Source: Oscillospiraceae bacterium (GTDB lineage: Bacteria; Bacillota; Clostridia; Oscillospirales; Oscillospiraceae). From it: 41,661 nucleotides of DNA. Position 1 is the stretch's first letter. Every line of letters begins with the position of its first letter. The notes beneath the pieces are model-generated. The model saw only the letters and a program-made list of their open reading frames with translations, did not search any database and had not been told where the DNA came from. Shown here one piece after another: positions 16,721 through 25,794 of the stretch. Where the stretch lies: assembly GCA_015068235.1 (NCBI GenBank), contig SVKY01000014.1:1-41661 (forward strand). Reading direction: 5' to 3'. The translations under genes and the position numbers were made by a program.

Positions 16721-17214
16721 AGAAAAATTTTCACAAGAAGAATCGCTTGGAAAACTACGATTATAGTAGTGATGGCATCTATTTTTTGACAGTATGCACC
16801 GAACAGAGAAAGTGGTTATTATCACGGATCGTAGCGCGCGGCATCCCTGACGCGCCAGCGACGGAGCTGACGTCTAATGGAGAGGCGGCGAAAGATGCGA
16901 TCGCTTTTCTTGATAAAAATTGGGACTGCCTCTCGATTTTGAAGTTTGTGATCATGCCGAATCATATTCATTTATTGGTGCGTGTGTGGGGCGCGTCAGG
17001 GATGCCGCGCGCTACGGATGCGGTGATTCCGAAATTTGTTTCCGCATTAAAGCGCTATACAAATCGGCAGTGCGGTCAACAGCTATGGCAAAAGAGTTAT
17101 TATGATCATGTGATCCGTGACGAAACGGATTATTTGACCAAAGCAACGTATATTGAAAATAATGCGGCAAAATGGGCAGAGGATGAATATTTTGTTGTGG
17201 GGGATTGTTTATGA
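16717..17214 (+). CDS. REP-associated tyrosine transposase (RAYT), domesticated
   Basis: Predicted 165-aa Y1 transposase of the RAYT type. HUH motif HIH at 83-85 (VIMPNHIHLLV) and catalytic-tyrosine region QKSYYDHVIRDETDY (125-139). YIENNAAKW is the usual RAYT end. It has no insertion-sequence ends and overlaps both neighbours by ATGA, so it is a stable operon member rather than a fresh insertion. RAYTs process REP/BIME palindromes. Within the coding sequence, 16830-16856 and 16990-17016 form a perfect 27-bp inverted repeat flanking the HUH-coding stretch (residues 38-47 and 92-100). Confidence 0.88.
   Translation: MKKNFHKKNRLENYDYSSDGIYFLTVCTEQRKWLLSRIVARGIPDAPATELTSNGEAAKDAIAFLDKNWDCLSILKFVIMPNHIHLLVRVWGASGMPRATDAVIPKFVSALKRYTNRQCGQQLWQKSYYDHVIRDETDYLTKATYIENNAAKWAEDEYFVVGDCL
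16830..17016. repeat. Perfect 27-bp inverted repeat inside the RAYT gene
   Basis: Left arm 16830-16856 (core GCGCGCGGCATCCCTGACGC) and right arm 16990-17016 are exact reverse complements, separated by 133 bp. Both arms lie in variable parts of the protein. Confidence 0.9.
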
Positions 17215-18227
17215 CCATTCGGGAGCATTTAGAGCGTGAGGAGCATGATAGGCTGAGCGACAAAGCGCAGTTTTCCGATGCAACCAGGGGCAGGAATCGA
17301 CCGGAGGAAGTACCGGACTTTGATGTTCGCACCTGCTATCAGCGTGATTGCGACCGTATTTTACACAGTAAATCTTTTCGCCGTTTGATGCACAAAACAC
17401 AGGTCTTTCTCCAACCGGAGGGGGATCACTACCGCACTCGCATGACACATACCTTGGAGGTTTCACGCATCGCACGAACGATCGCACGTTCCTTGCAGCT
17501 CAATGAGGATCTGACCGAGGCGATCGCCTTCGGGCATGATTTAGGACATACGCCGTTCGGTCATGCAGGCGAGATCGCACTTTCCGAGGTGATGGATCAG
17601 CCGTTTCGTCACAATGAGCAATCACTGCGAGTGGTCGATATTTTGGAAAAGGATGGTCAGGGCTTGAACTTGACCTACGAGGTGCGTATGGGCATTTTGG
17701 GGCACACAAGCTCAAGCAGAATGCCCGAGACCTTGGAGGGACAGATCGTTCGCAAGAGCGATCAAATCGCCTATATCAACCATGACATTGACGATGCCAT
17801 GCGTGCAGGCATTTTGACCGACCGAGATATTCCTAAGGATATTTCGGATATTTTGGGTGATACGCATCGAGACCGCATCAACACTCTGGTGACGAGCATG
17901 ATCACCCACAGCACACAAACAGAGGAGCTTGGCATGGATGCCGAGGTGGAGGCAGCGATGCAGAAGCTGCGTGCGTTCATGTTTGAGCGAGTTTATAAAA
18001 ACCCCGTTGCCAAGGGCGAGGAAGCCAAGGCGAGGGAAATATTAAAGCGACTTTATGAATATTATGTTCGCAATCCCGAGAAGCTGCCACCTGATTTTCA
18101 GCCTCAGCTCAGCTTTGACGGAATGGAGCGGACGGTCTGCGATTATATCGCAGGCATGAGTGATAAATATGCCATGTACAAATATGACGAGCTGTTCATT
18201 CCCACAGCTTGGCAGGTGCGTGGTTAG
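17211..18227 (+). CDS. dgt: dGTP triphosphohydrolase-like HD protein
   Basis: Predicted 338-aa dNTP triphosphohydrolase family enzyme, converting dNTP to nucleoside and triphosphate. The HD metal site is visible: RMTHTLEVSRIARTIAR, then FGHDLGHTPFGHAGE, and a later D in YINHDIDDAMRAG. Residues 40-60 (RDCDRILHSKSFRRLMHKTQ) are typical of the Dgt N-terminus. The ATG at 17211 overlaps the RAYT stop (ATGA) with GGGGG upstream. The product ends 11 nt before dnaG. Coupling of a dgt-like gene to dnaG and rpoD is characteristic of Clostridia. Confidence 0.94.
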   Translation: MTIREHLEREEHDRLSDKAQFSDATRGRNRPEEVPDFDVRTCYQRDCDRILHSKSFRRLMHKTQVFLQPEGDHYRTRMTHTLEVSRIARTIARSLQLNEDLTEAIAFGHDLGHTPFGHAGEIALSEVMDQPFRHNEQSLRVVDILEKDGQGLNLTYEVRMGILGHTSSSRMPETLEGQIVRKSDQIAYINHDIDDAMRAGILTDRDIPKDISDILGDTHRDRINTLVTSMITHSTQTEELGMDAEVEAAMQKLRAFMFERVYKNPVAKGEEAKAREILKRLYEYYVRNPEKLPPDFQPQLSFDGMERTVCDYIAGMSDKYAMYKYDELFIPTAWQVRG

Positions 18228-18238
18228 GAGGAGAACGG

Positions 18239-19984
18239 ATGGCATTTTCACCTGCGTTTTTGGACGAACTGAATCATCGCAATCCCATAGAGGATGTTGT
18301 GGGGCAGTATGTCGCCCTGACACGCAAGGGAAGCAATCTTTTCGGCCTGTGTCCGTTCCACGGCGAGAAAACCGCATCGTTTTCCGTCAAACCCGATAAG
18401 GGGATTTATTACTGCTTCGGCTGCCATAAGGGCGGCGGTGCAGTCAATTTTATCATGGAGATCGAAAATCTCCCGTACCCCGATGCGGTGCGTTTTTTGG
18501 CAAAGCGTGCAGGCATCGAGGTGCCCGAGGATAACCGAGACAATTCGCAGTATAAGAAAAAAGAACGCCTTTGGGCGCTTTGCAAGGAAAGTGCCAGATT
18601 CTTTAACGACCAACTCAAAACGCCGCAAGCGCAGGAGGTTCGGGCTTATATCGTCAAGCGTGGCTTGTCCAATGCAACGGTGACACGCTTTGGTTTGGGC
18701 TATGCGCCCAATGCGTGGACGGCGCTGATCGATGCGATGACGGCAAAGGGCTTTACCAAGCAGGAGCTTTTGGAGGCTGGCTTGGTCTTGCAGCACAAGG
18801 AAAAGGGAACTTTTTATGATCGTTTCCGCAACCGCCTGATGTTCCCCATCATTGATGTCAGAGGCAATGTGATCGGCTTTGGTGGTCGTGTGATGGATGA
18901 TTCCACGCCGAAATATCTCAATTCGCCCGAAACAATCATTTTTAATAAACGACGGAACCTGTTTGCGATGAATATCGTCAAAAAAAGCAAGCAGGGACAT
19001 ATCATTCTGACCGAGGGCTACATGGATGCCATTGCGCTGCATCAGTACGGCTTTGATTGCGCTGTGGCATCGCTGGGAACGAGTCTGACGCAGGAGCATG
19101 CGGACATGCTCAGCAAGTATACAGACGAGGTAGTTTTGACCTACGATGGCGATCAGGCAGGGCAGAACGCCACGAAGCGGGCCATTCCGATGCTGGAAAA
19201 AACAGGCTTGCGGGTGAAAATTCTACAGATGCAGGGGGCAAAGGACCCCGATGAATATTTGCACAAGTTCGGTGCAGATCGATTTCAGAATTTGCTCAAC
19301 GGCTGTGAAAATCAGGCGGAATACCGTCTGCGGTCGTTGCAGCGGAATTTTGATCTGAACAATGACGAGCAGAAGGTTGAATTTGCAAAACAGGCAGCGG
19401 AGCTGATCTCAACGTATTCCACGGCGGTCGAGCGTGAGCTCTACGGCATGAGAGCGGCGGAAATGGCTGGCTTAAGCCATGACGTGATGAAGCAGGAGAT
19501 CGGACGAGCCTTTAAGCGCCGTACTGCGATGCAGAAGAAGGCGCAGGATAAGAAAAATTTGGAGATTGCAGCTGCCCGTCAGCCGCACAGCCGTGAGATC
19601 CGATATGATAATTTGCGCTCTGCCATTGCAGAGGAGACGGTTTTGAAAATGCTTCTGCGTGAAAATGCGCTGTTTGAAAAAACGAAGGAAGTAAAACCGC
19701 AGGATTTTTCCGTGCCGATGTTTGCCAAGGCTTACGAGGCACTTTACCGAGTGTGGTCGCAGGAGCATTCGGTCGGAATTTATACACTCTCGGAGGTTTT
19801 AACCCCGACAGAGATGGCGCACATGACCGAAGTGATTCAAAGACAGGATCATCCGATCTCCGAGGAGGCATTTGCCGATTGCCTGCGTGTGATATTGACC
19901 GAGGCTCGCAAGATGAGCGGTGTGGATGACTTGAAAGCACTGCAAGAACAGATGCGCAAGAAGAAAGGATATGGAGGTACATAG
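18239..19984 (+). CDS. dnaG: DNA primase DnaG
   Basis: Predicted 581-aa primase. The zinc-binding CHC2 domain ([13 protein letters not shown], then [10 protein letters not shown], about 40-65) recognises template DNA. The RNA-polymerase core follows, with the Toprim motif [13 protein letters not shown] and the D-x-D site in TYDGDQAG. The C-terminal third is the helicase-binding region. The ATG at 18239 is preceded by GGAGGAG; an upstream frame start inside dgt is unsupported. One nucleotide separates its TAG from the rpoD ATG, so the two are coupled. Confidence 0.97.
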   Translation: MAFSPAFLDELNHRNPIEDVVGQYVALTRKGSNLFGLCPFHGEKTASFSVKPDKGIYYCFGCHKGGGAVNFIMEIENLPYPDAVRFLAKRAGIEVPEDNRDNSQYKKKERLWALCKESARFFNDQLKTPQAQEVRAYIVKRGLSNATVTRFGLGYAPNAWTALIDAMTAKGFTKQELLEAGLVLQHKEKGTFYDRFRNRLMFPIIDVRGNVIGFGGRVMDDSTPKYLNSPETIIFNKRRNLFAMNIVKKSKQGHIILTEGYMDAIALHQYGFDCAVASLGTSLTQEHADMLSKYTDEVVLTYDGDQAGQNATKRAIPMLEKTGLRVKILQMQGAKDPDEYLHKFGADRFQNLLNGCENQAEYRLRSLQRNFDLNNDEQKVEFAKQAAELISTYSTAVERELYGMRAAEMAGLSHDVMKQEIGRAFKRRTAMQKKAQDKKNLEIAAARQPHSREIRYDNLRSAIAEETVLKMLLRENALFEKTKEVKPQDFSVPMFAKAYEALYRVWSQEHSVGIYTLSEVLTPTEMAHMTEVIQRQDHPISEEAFADCLRVILTEARKMSGVDDLKALQEQMRKKKGYGGT

Positions 19985-19985
19985 A

Positions 19986-21110
19986 ATGGAAGAAAAGATC
20001 GAGCTGCAGATGCACGAAAAGCTGAAGGAACTTTTGGAGCAGGGAAAGAAGAATAAAAGAATTGCATCGAAGGATCTGATCGACACCTTGGATTCCATCG
20101 ATGCCGATGAAAAGCAGACGGACATGATCTACGATGCTCTGGAGGAAGAGGGGATTGAGATCGATGTTGCCGATGTTGTGGAGCTGCTGCAAAAGCCGGA
20201 GGAGATGCTTCCCAGCGAGGAGGATATCCGCATGGTCGAGGAGGAAAAGCTCATCGACACGGAGGAAATGGCGGAGGTCATGAGTGTCAACGACCCCGTT
20301 CGTATGTACCTCAAGGAGATCGGAAAAATTTCGCTTCTGACCATCGAGGAGGAGCAGGCGCTTGCGCAGCGTTTGGATCAGGGTGACGAGATCGCTCATC
20401 AGAAGATGGTCGAGGCAAATCTGCGCCTTGTTGTATCGATCGCAAAGCGCTATGTCGGCCGTGGGATGCCGTTTTTGGATCTGATTCAGGAGGGTAATTT
20501 GGGCTTGATCAAGGCGGTCGGAAAGTTTGACTATACCAAGGGCTATAAATTCTCCACCTATGCAACGTGGTGGATCCGTCAGGCGATTTCCAGAGCGATC
20601 GCCGATCATGCCCGCACGATCCGCATTCCCGTGCACATGGTCGAGACGATCAATCGTGTTTCCAGAGCGCAGCATGAGCTGGTGCAGGATCTCGGACGTG
20701 ACCCGACGACAGGCGAGATTGCGCAGAAGCTTCACATGCAGCAGGAAAAGGTCGAGGAGATCATGCGGGTGGCGCAGGAGCCGATCTCTTTGGAAACACC
20801 GATCGGTGAAGAGGATGACAGCCATCTGGGTGATTTCATTCAGGATGAGGATGCTTCGGAGCCTGCCGATGTTGCATCATATATGATGCTGCGTGAGCAG
20901 CTTGCAAGCGTTCTGAAGACGCTGACGCCCCGTGAGGAAAAAGTGCTGTGCCTGCGCTATGGACTGGTCGATGGCAAGATGCACACGCTTGAGGAGGTCG
21001 GCGATGCGTTCGAGGTCACCCGCGAGCGGATTCGCCAGATCGAAGCGAAGGCTTTGCGCAAGCTGAGACACCCTTCCCGCTCAAAATTATTGAAAGATTT
21101 TATGAATTAA
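19986..21110 (+). CDS. rpoD: Primary sigma factor RpoD (SigA)
   Basis: Predicted 374-aa sigma-70 group 1 factor. A short region 1.1 comes first, then region 1.2 ([18 protein letters not shown]), region 2 ([18 protein letters not shown] to [14 protein letters not shown], covering -10 recognition and melting), region 3, and region 4 ([20 protein letters not shown], the -35 helix-turn-helix). Length is usual for Firmicutes. GGAGG lies 8 nt before the ATG, and it is the last gene of the macromolecular-synthesis operon. I see no clear terminator before the acpP promoter. Confidence 0.98.
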   Translation: MEEKIELQMHEKLKELLEQGKKNKRIASKDLIDTLDSIDADEKQTDMIYDALEEEGIEIDVADVVELLQKPEEMLPSEEDIRMVEEEKLIDTEEMAEVMSVNDPVRMYLKEIGKISLLTIEEEQALAQRLDQGDEIAHQKMVEANLRLVVSIAKRYVGRGMPFLDLIQEGNLGLIKAVGKFDYTKGYKFSTYATWWIRQAISRAIADHARTIRIPVHMVETINRVSRAQHELVQDLGRDPTTGEIAQKLHMQQEKVEEIMRVAQEPISLETPIGEEDDSHLGDFIQDEDASEPADVASYMMLREQLASVLKTLTPREEKVLCLRYGLVDGKMHTLEEVGDAFEVTRERIRQIEAKALRKLRHPSRSKLLKDFMN

Positions 21111-21121
21111 AAAAATTTTTC

Positions 21122-21149
21122 TTGACATTATCAAAAAAATTCGTATGAT
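21122..21149 (+). promoter_or_regulatory. Sigma-A promoter of acpP
   Basis: -35 TTGACA (21122-21127), 16-nt spacer, -10 TATGAT (21144-21149), 40 nt before the acpP ATG. Confidence 0.8.
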
Positions 21150-21188
21150 ATATGGTGTGCGTAGCAAAACTTGAACGGAGGACTGAAT

Positions 21189-21413
21189 ATGTTAAATAGA
21201 ATCCGAACCTATCTTTCCGAGCAGCTGGACATTCCTGTTGAGGAAATGGATCGTGATACCACATTTGAAAGTCTGCATGTTGACTCTTTGGATATGGTCG
21301 AGATGGTCATGGATATGGAAGAAGAGCTTGGAATCGACTTCGAGATGGATGGCGATGCGAAGCTTGAGACCATCGGTGATTTGGCTGATTATATCGAAGA
21401 TAAGCTGGCATAA
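21189..21413 (+). CDS. acpP: Acyl carrier protein
   Basis: Predicted 74-aa acidic four-helix carrier protein for fatty-acid synthesis. The phosphopantetheine attachment site is S33 in VDSLDMVEM. GIDFEMDGDAKLETIGDL matches the third and fourth helices. GGAGG precedes the ATG. It stands alone between rpoD and the SRP RNA, with no fatty-acid synthesis genes nearby, so it is either the housekeeping ACP or a dedicated carrier. Confidence 0.93.
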   Translation: MLNRIRTYLSEQLDIPVEEMDRDTTFESLHVDSLDMVEMVMDMEEELGIDFEMDGDAKLETIGDLADYIEDKLA

Positions 21414-21427
21414 TAATTCATATGATT

Positions 21428-21722
21428 CGACCCATGGCAAGGTCGCACTAGTCGGGGAGATAGCGGTGCCCTGTCACCTGCAATCCGCTACAGCAGGGAT
21501 GAATCCCCGTACCAGGGTCTGTGCTGTGCCGTCTGTCCGTGTAAGCGGTGTTGAGGGATCGGTCTTGCGCAACGAGCTCCCGTGAACCATGTCAGGCGGG
21601 GAACCGAGCAGCATTAAGCGGATCTGTTCGTGTGCCGTGAGTTAGCCGTTTCTGAGCTGGCTGCACGGGAAACGGGTATGGTTGCAGATTCAAATACGGG
21701 TGTGCGATCTTGCCATGGGTCG
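21428..21722 (+). ncRNA. ffs: SRP RNA, large bacterial type
   Basis: About 295 nt. The ends pair: CGACCCATGGCAAGGTCGCAC at the start and its complement with two changes at 21700-21722. The Alu domain is seen in GGGGAGATAGCGGTGCCCTG and CCTGCAATCCGCT, typical of Bacillus-type scRNA. Domain IV reads ATGTCAGG, a CGG-GGAA-CCG tetraloop hairpin, then AGCAGCATTAAG, the Ffh-binding site. It scaffolds Ffh for co-translational membrane targeting. Exact ends are inferred from pairing. Confidence 0.93.
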
Positions 21723-21727
21723 AAACA

Positions 21728-21755
21728 AAGACGGCTGCACCGCAGTCGTCTTTTT
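21728..21755 (+). terminator. Terminator after the SRP RNA
   Basis: AAGACGGCTGC-ACC-GCAGTCGTCTT with one G-U pair, followed by a T run (TTTTTCT). Confidence 0.9.
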
Positions 21756-21781
21756 CTAAGTCATGATCGGAGGTGAGCAGA

Positions 21782-23404
21782 ATGTATCAGGCACTTTATC
21801 GAAAATATCGTCCGCAGACGTTCGATGACGTGGTCGGACAGATGAATATTACACAAACGCTGAAAAATCAGCTGATCAACGCCCGCATGAGCCATGCATA
21901 TCTGTTCACAGGTACGAGAGGCACGGGCAAGACGACCTGCGCCAAGATTTTGGCGAAGGCTGTCAACTGTGAGAACCCGACCGACGGCAATCCATGCAAT
22001 TGCTGCAGCGCTTGCAGGAGCATCGATTCCGGAGCTTGCATGGACGTTTTGGAAATCGACGCAGCGTCCAATAACGGCATTGACAATGTCCGTGCGCTGC
22101 GTGATGATGCGATTTATTCGCCATCGGAGGTCAAGAAGCGTGTGTATATCGTTGACGAGGTGCATATGCTCTCAACGAGTGCATTTAACGCACTTTTGAA
22201 GATCATCGAGGAGCCACCGGCGCATCTGCTGTTCATTTTGGCAACAACGGAGTTGCACAAGGTTCCGATCACGATCGTCTCTCGCTGTCAGCGCTTTTCG
22301 TTCCGCAGGATCTTGCCGGAGGATATTGTTGACCGCCTGAGTTATATCGCATATCGGGAGAAAATCGCCTTAGAGCCTGATGCGGCGGCATTTTTGGCAC
22401 GCTTGGCTGACGGCGGTATGCGTGATGCAGTCAGCATGCTCGACCAGTGCGCTTCAGCTGCAAACGGTGAGATCACGACCGATGAGGTTTGCCGTGTTTT
22501 GGGACTGGCAGGCACGAGGAAGAGCGCAGAGCTTTTACTGGCGGTCAGTGCGCACGATACGCCGCAGGCGCTTCAGATTTTTAATACACAGTATGCCGAG
22601 GGCAAGGACATTTCCGCAATGCTCGATGAGCTGTGCACGGTGTGCAGGGATCTTCTGATGATCCGAACGGCACCGAACAGCGTGAGCATGATCTCCGGCA
22701 TTTGCACGCAGCAGGAGCTTCAGGAGCTGCTGCCGAGGTTTTCTCCGGGAGAGCTTTTGCGCATGACGAGCCTGCTGCGAGATACGGTGACGGGCTTTAC
22801 TGCCACCGCAAACCGCAGGATCGATGCGGAGCTGTGCATAATCCGCATGTGTGAGCCGGAAGCACAGCTTGATGCACAGGCGCTCAATGCACGGCTCAGC
22901 CGTTTGGAGAATAAGATCGCAAGCGGTATGTTCGCAGCGCCGCAAGCCAAAGCGGAGCAGCCCAAGCCGATCGGGGAGGAAACGCCGCCTTGGGACGATG
23001 ATGAAAGACCTCCTTGGGACGATTGCGATGCTCCGCCTGTGATGCAAGAGGAACGAAAGCCGCAGCCAAAGCAGATGCCCACGGATTTTTGGGCGAAGCT
23101 GGTGGAACGGCTTCGCACGGTCTTGTTGCCGCCGGCACGCAGTATGTTCGTCAATAACGAAAATTCGCCCATGAAGGGCAGGCTCGATGGCGATCAGCTT
23201 ATTTTAGAGGGTGCGGAATTTGCAATGCACGTTGTCAACACTCCCAAGGTGCTTGAAACGGTGAGCGAATGTGCAGGTGCGGTTTTGGGAAGTTCGGTTC
23301 GAGTGAGCGTTGTGCCCGAAGGACAGGCTGCCACAGAAGTAGAGAGCTTCCATCGCCTGATGGAATTTGGCGAGCAGCATCCGGATATTGTAGAATTCAA
23401 ATAA
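21782..23404 (+). CDS. dnaX: DNA polymerase III subunits gamma/tau
   Basis: Predicted 540-aa clamp-loader ATPase. Walker A is GTRGTGKT (44-51), zinc-binding cysteines follow in CENPTDGNPCNCCSAC, and the DExx box is VYIVDEVHMLS. The SRC motif is TIVSRCQRF. The C-terminal third is a Pro/acidic linker (PPWDDDERPPWDD) and a tau-like domain. GGAGGTG lies upstream of ATG 21782. The operon dnaX-ybaB-recR, preceded by SRP RNA, is the classical arrangement in Firmicutes. Confidence 0.97.
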   Translation: MYQALYRKYRPQTFDDVVGQMNITQTLKNQLINARMSHAYLFTGTRGTGKTTCAKILAKAVNCENPTDGNPCNCCSACRSIDSGACMDVLEIDAASNNGIDNVRALRDDAIYSPSEVKKRVYIVDEVHMLSTSAFNALLKIIEEPPAHLLFILATTELHKVPITIVSRCQRFSFRRILPEDIVDRLSYIAYREKIALEPDAAAFLARLADGGMRDAVSMLDQCASAANGEITTDEVCRVLGLAGTRKSAELLLAVSAHDTPQALQIFNTQYAEGKDISAMLDELCTVCRDLLMIRTAPNSVSMISGICTQQELQELLPRFSPGELLRMTSLLRDTVTGFTATANRRIDAELCIIRMCEPEAQLDAQALNARLSRLENKIASGMFAAPQAKAEQPKPIGEETPPWDDDERPPWDDCDAPPVMQEERKPQPKQMPTDFWAKLVERLRTVLLPPARSMFVNNENSPMKGRLDGDQLILEGAEFAMHVVNTPKVLETVSECAGAVLGSSVRVSVVPEGQAATEVESFHRLMEFGEQHPDIVEFK

Positions 23405-23427
23405 TATATTAAAGGAGATTTTTAGTT

Positions 23428-23772
23428 ATGGCAAAGGGTGGATTCCGTGGCTCTATGGGCGGCGGCATGAACATGAACATGATCAAGCAGGCACAGAAGA
23501 TGCAGCAGGATATGTTGAAGATGCAGGAGGAGATGGAAGCCAAGGAGTACGAGGCAACCGTCGGTGGCGGTGTCGTAACTGCGAGAGTCAACGGCAAGCA
23601 TGAGGTTTTGGCGCTGAATATCGCTCCTGAGGCAGTGGATCCCGAGGATGTCGAAATGCTGCAGGATATGATCGTCGGTGCGGTCAACGAGGCAATGCGC
23701 AAGGCAGATGCCGAGATGTCGCAGGCGATGGGTCGCATGACAGGCGGCTTGAATTTGGGCGGTTTGTTCTGA
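23428..23772 (+). CDS. ybaB: YbaB/EbfC nucleoid-associated protein
   Basis: Predicted 114-aa DNA-binding protein of the YbaB/EbfC family. A Gly/Met-rich N-terminus is followed by a long helix (KQAQKMQQDMLKMQEEMEAK) and the conserved VTARVNGKHEVLAL strand pair. It normally forms a tweezer-shaped dimer on DNA. Located between dnaX and recR with AAAGGAG before the ATG. It ends 1 nt before the recR ATG. Confidence 0.95.
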   Translation: MAKGGFRGSMGGGMNMNMIKQAQKMQQDMLKMQEEMEAKEYEATVGGGVVTARVNGKHEVLALNIAPEAVDPEDVEMLQDMIVGAVNEAMRKADAEMSQAMGRMTGGLNLGGLF

Positions 23773-23773
23773 G

Positions 23774-24373
23774 ATGCGATATTTTCCTGCCGCACTGGAG
23801 CGGCTGACCGAGCAATTTGCCAAGCTGCCGGGCATCGGCGGCAAAACGGCGCAGCGCTTGGCGTTTCATCTGCTGAGCATGCCCGAGGAAGAAGCGCAGG
23901 AATTTGCCGAGGCGATCACGCAGGCAAAAAAAACGGTGCATCTTTGTCCCGTTTGCCGAAATTTGACGGATAAAGACATCTGCCCGATCTGCGATGATGA
24001 GGGGCGTGACCGAGGCGTGATCTGCGTGGTTGCAGACCCCAAGGACGTGATCGCAATGGAAAGAGCAAGAGAGTTTTCGGGCGTTTACCATGTGCTTCAC
24101 GGCGTAATATCGCCCTTAAATCATGTCGGACCTGACGATATCTGCATCAAGGAGCTGCTCAATCGTGTGGCGCAGGGGGATGTTCGTGAGATCATCATGG
24201 CAACCAACCCCGATACCGAGGGTGAGGCAACGGCAATGTATATTTCAAGACTTTTGCGCCCGATGGAGGTGCGTGTGACAAGGCTTGCTTATGGCATTCC
24301 TGTCGGAAGTCAGCTTGAATATGCCGACGAGGTCACGCTCTTGCGTGCCTTGGAGGGCAGACGAGATATATGA
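23774..24373 (+). CDS. recR: Recombination protein RecR
   Basis: Predicted 199-aa RecF-pathway recombination mediator. The helix-hairpin-helix is in LAKLPGIGGKTAQRLAFHLL-like sequence near residue 16, the C4 zinc finger is CPVCRNLTDKDICPICDD, and the Toprim domain includes VVADPKDVIAME and EIIMATNPDTEGEATA. Full length. It is last in its operon and closed by the shared terminator. Confidence 0.96.
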   Translation: MRYFPAALERLTEQFAKLPGIGGKTAQRLAFHLLSMPEEEAQEFAEAITQAKKTVHLCPVCRNLTDKDICPICDDEGRDRGVICVVADPKDVIAMERAREFSGVYHVLHGVISPLNHVGPDDICIKELLNRVAQGDVREIIMATNPDTEGEATAMYISRLLRPMEVRVTRLAYGIPVGSQLEYADEVTLLRALEGRRDI

Positions 24374-24409
24374 AAAAACAAACCTGCTATTGCAGCAGGT
24401 TTGTTTTTT
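24373..24409. terminator. Bidirectional terminator between recR and the DHHW gene
   Basis: AAAAAACAAACCTGCT-ATTGC-AGCAGGTTTGTTTTTT is a perfect 16-bp stem with A and T arms, so it works on both strands between two convergent genes. Confidence 0.93.
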
Positions 24410-25790
24410 ATTGGACCATTCTGCCGAGCCAATCGGCGTAGTAAATGGAATTGAGCAGCATCGGGTAGTTTAAGATGATGCAATCTTCGACATTTTGCTC
24501 CTTGGCAAACTGCCGAAGGTCCATGCTCGGCTTGTCGTCACGGTTGAATTCTCTGGGGTCGATGACGATGATCTTGCTGTAGTGACTCGTCAACCACGGC
24601 GCAAAGGCATTGCCGTAGGATTCCTTGAGCAGGATGCAGACAGGACCGTCTGTATCCGTTTCGATAACCGTGATGGGGTGGTCTCCGCCCAAATAGGTCA
24701 GGTATTTATTCGGCACGTCATCTTCAATATAGCAGATCGTGCCGATGCCATAGCCCTCCTCCAAGGAGCTGTCTGTATAGTAGGTCGTGTTCAACTCGAC
24801 GAAAGGACGGTAGTAATGCAGCGTGTCAGGTTCTTCTGCCAAAATCGATGCCTGAGAATAGCCTGAAAGATAGGTGTGCATTGAGCCGACAAAGTTTTCG
24901 TAGCTTCCGGTTTCGAATTTATCCAACGGCTGCACTTCAAGACCTGCCTTTTCGCAAAATGCGGTATAGGCGTAATAAGCGCCGAGCTGTGTCCAGTGGT
25001 GGTCGGTGCGGAAATAGAGATATTCGTCGGTATGCTGTGCAAGCGGTGTATAGGCATCGACCGTGATCACGTTGTCTGCAAGCCTGTCATAACAAAAATC
25101 GATCATGGTTTTTTGATCGCAATCACCGGTGCGATACTCCTCCGGCGCATAGAAGGCGGCAGCATTCGGCACGTCGATGCAGAAGGTGCGGACATCACTT
25201 CCCAAGGCATCTGCAATGGCATTGACAGAATTGGCATAGGTCGTCAGCGCATTGTGATCCACATAAGGGACATCCATTGCCCGATTGCCGACTAAGATCG
25301 CCTGCCCTAAGTCTTCGGCGGGCGCAGCGGGCTCTGTGGGGTCAGGAATGGTTTCGGTAGCCTCAGAGGGCTCGGTGGTTTGTTCCGCTTCGGTGCTCTG
25401 CGTTGTTTCCATGGGCTGTGATTGCACTGTGGATTCCTGCGGCTCTGTCTGCGCAAGCGCTTCACCGCCGTGGGCTGCGTTGCTTTGGAAATCAATGACG
25501 ATCTGAACGTCGTCTTCATCTGCAAGAGCAGTAAAATTATAAAAGCTGCTGAGCGTGCGGTTTTCCTCCAACAGCGCTTCACGGCTCGGGAAGGTGTCAC
25601 GGTAGTACGCCAAATAATCCTCGAACCATTCGCCCTTGGCAAAGGAGGCGGCGGTTATATTGGGGAAGGTTTTCAAATTGCGATTTTCGGATTCAGAGAA
25701 GGTCGCATCCTCGTCTGCGATGCTCTTAAAGCCGATGAAGAGCATTGCGATCAAAAGAAATGTTGATAAGATCGTATAAACGGTTCTCAT
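24408..25790 (-). CDS. DHHW/AlgX-like O-acetylation partner protein
   Basis: Predicted 460-aa exported protein. An N-terminal membrane anchor (VYTILSTFLLIAMLFIGF) is followed by FPSREALLEENR, a Thr/Glu/Pro-rich linker (about 110-160), and an SGNH-like domain with the TDHHWTQLGAYYAY signature and a late LLKESYGNAFAPWL block carrying a candidate catalytic Ser. Such proteins finish acyl transfer to polysaccharides outside the cell after an MBOAT partner moves the acyl group across the membrane. Its start is 4 nt after the stop of the MBOAT gene, so they form an operon. Confidence 0.85.
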   Translation of the reverse strand: MRTVYTILSTFLLIAMLFIGFKSIADEDATFSESENRNLKTFPNITAASFAKGEWFEDYLAYYRDTFPSREALLEENRTLSSFYNFTALADEDDVQIVIDFQSNAAHGGEALAQTEPQESTVQSQPMETTQSTEAEQTTEPSEATETIPDPTEPAAPAEDLGQAILVGNRAMDVPYVDHNALTTYANSVNAIADALGSDVRTFCIDVPNAAAFYAPEEYRTGDCDQKTMIDFCYDRLADNVITVDAYTPLAQHTDEYLYFRTDHHWTQLGAYYAYTAFCEKAGLEVQPLDKFETGSYENFVGSMHTYLSGYSQASILAEEPDTLHYYRPFVELNTTYYTDSSLEEGYGIGTICYIEDDVPNKYLTYLGGDHPITVIETDTDGPVCILLKESYGNAFAPWLTSHYSKIIVIDPREFNRDDKPSMDLRQFAKEQNVEDCIILNYPMLLNSIYYADWLGRMVQ

Positions 25791-25794
25791 GGCA

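Noticed and set aside
19512-20825. 437-codon minus-strand frame across dnaG and rpoD
   Set aside because: Antisense to two certain genes; composition is a mirror of their codons.
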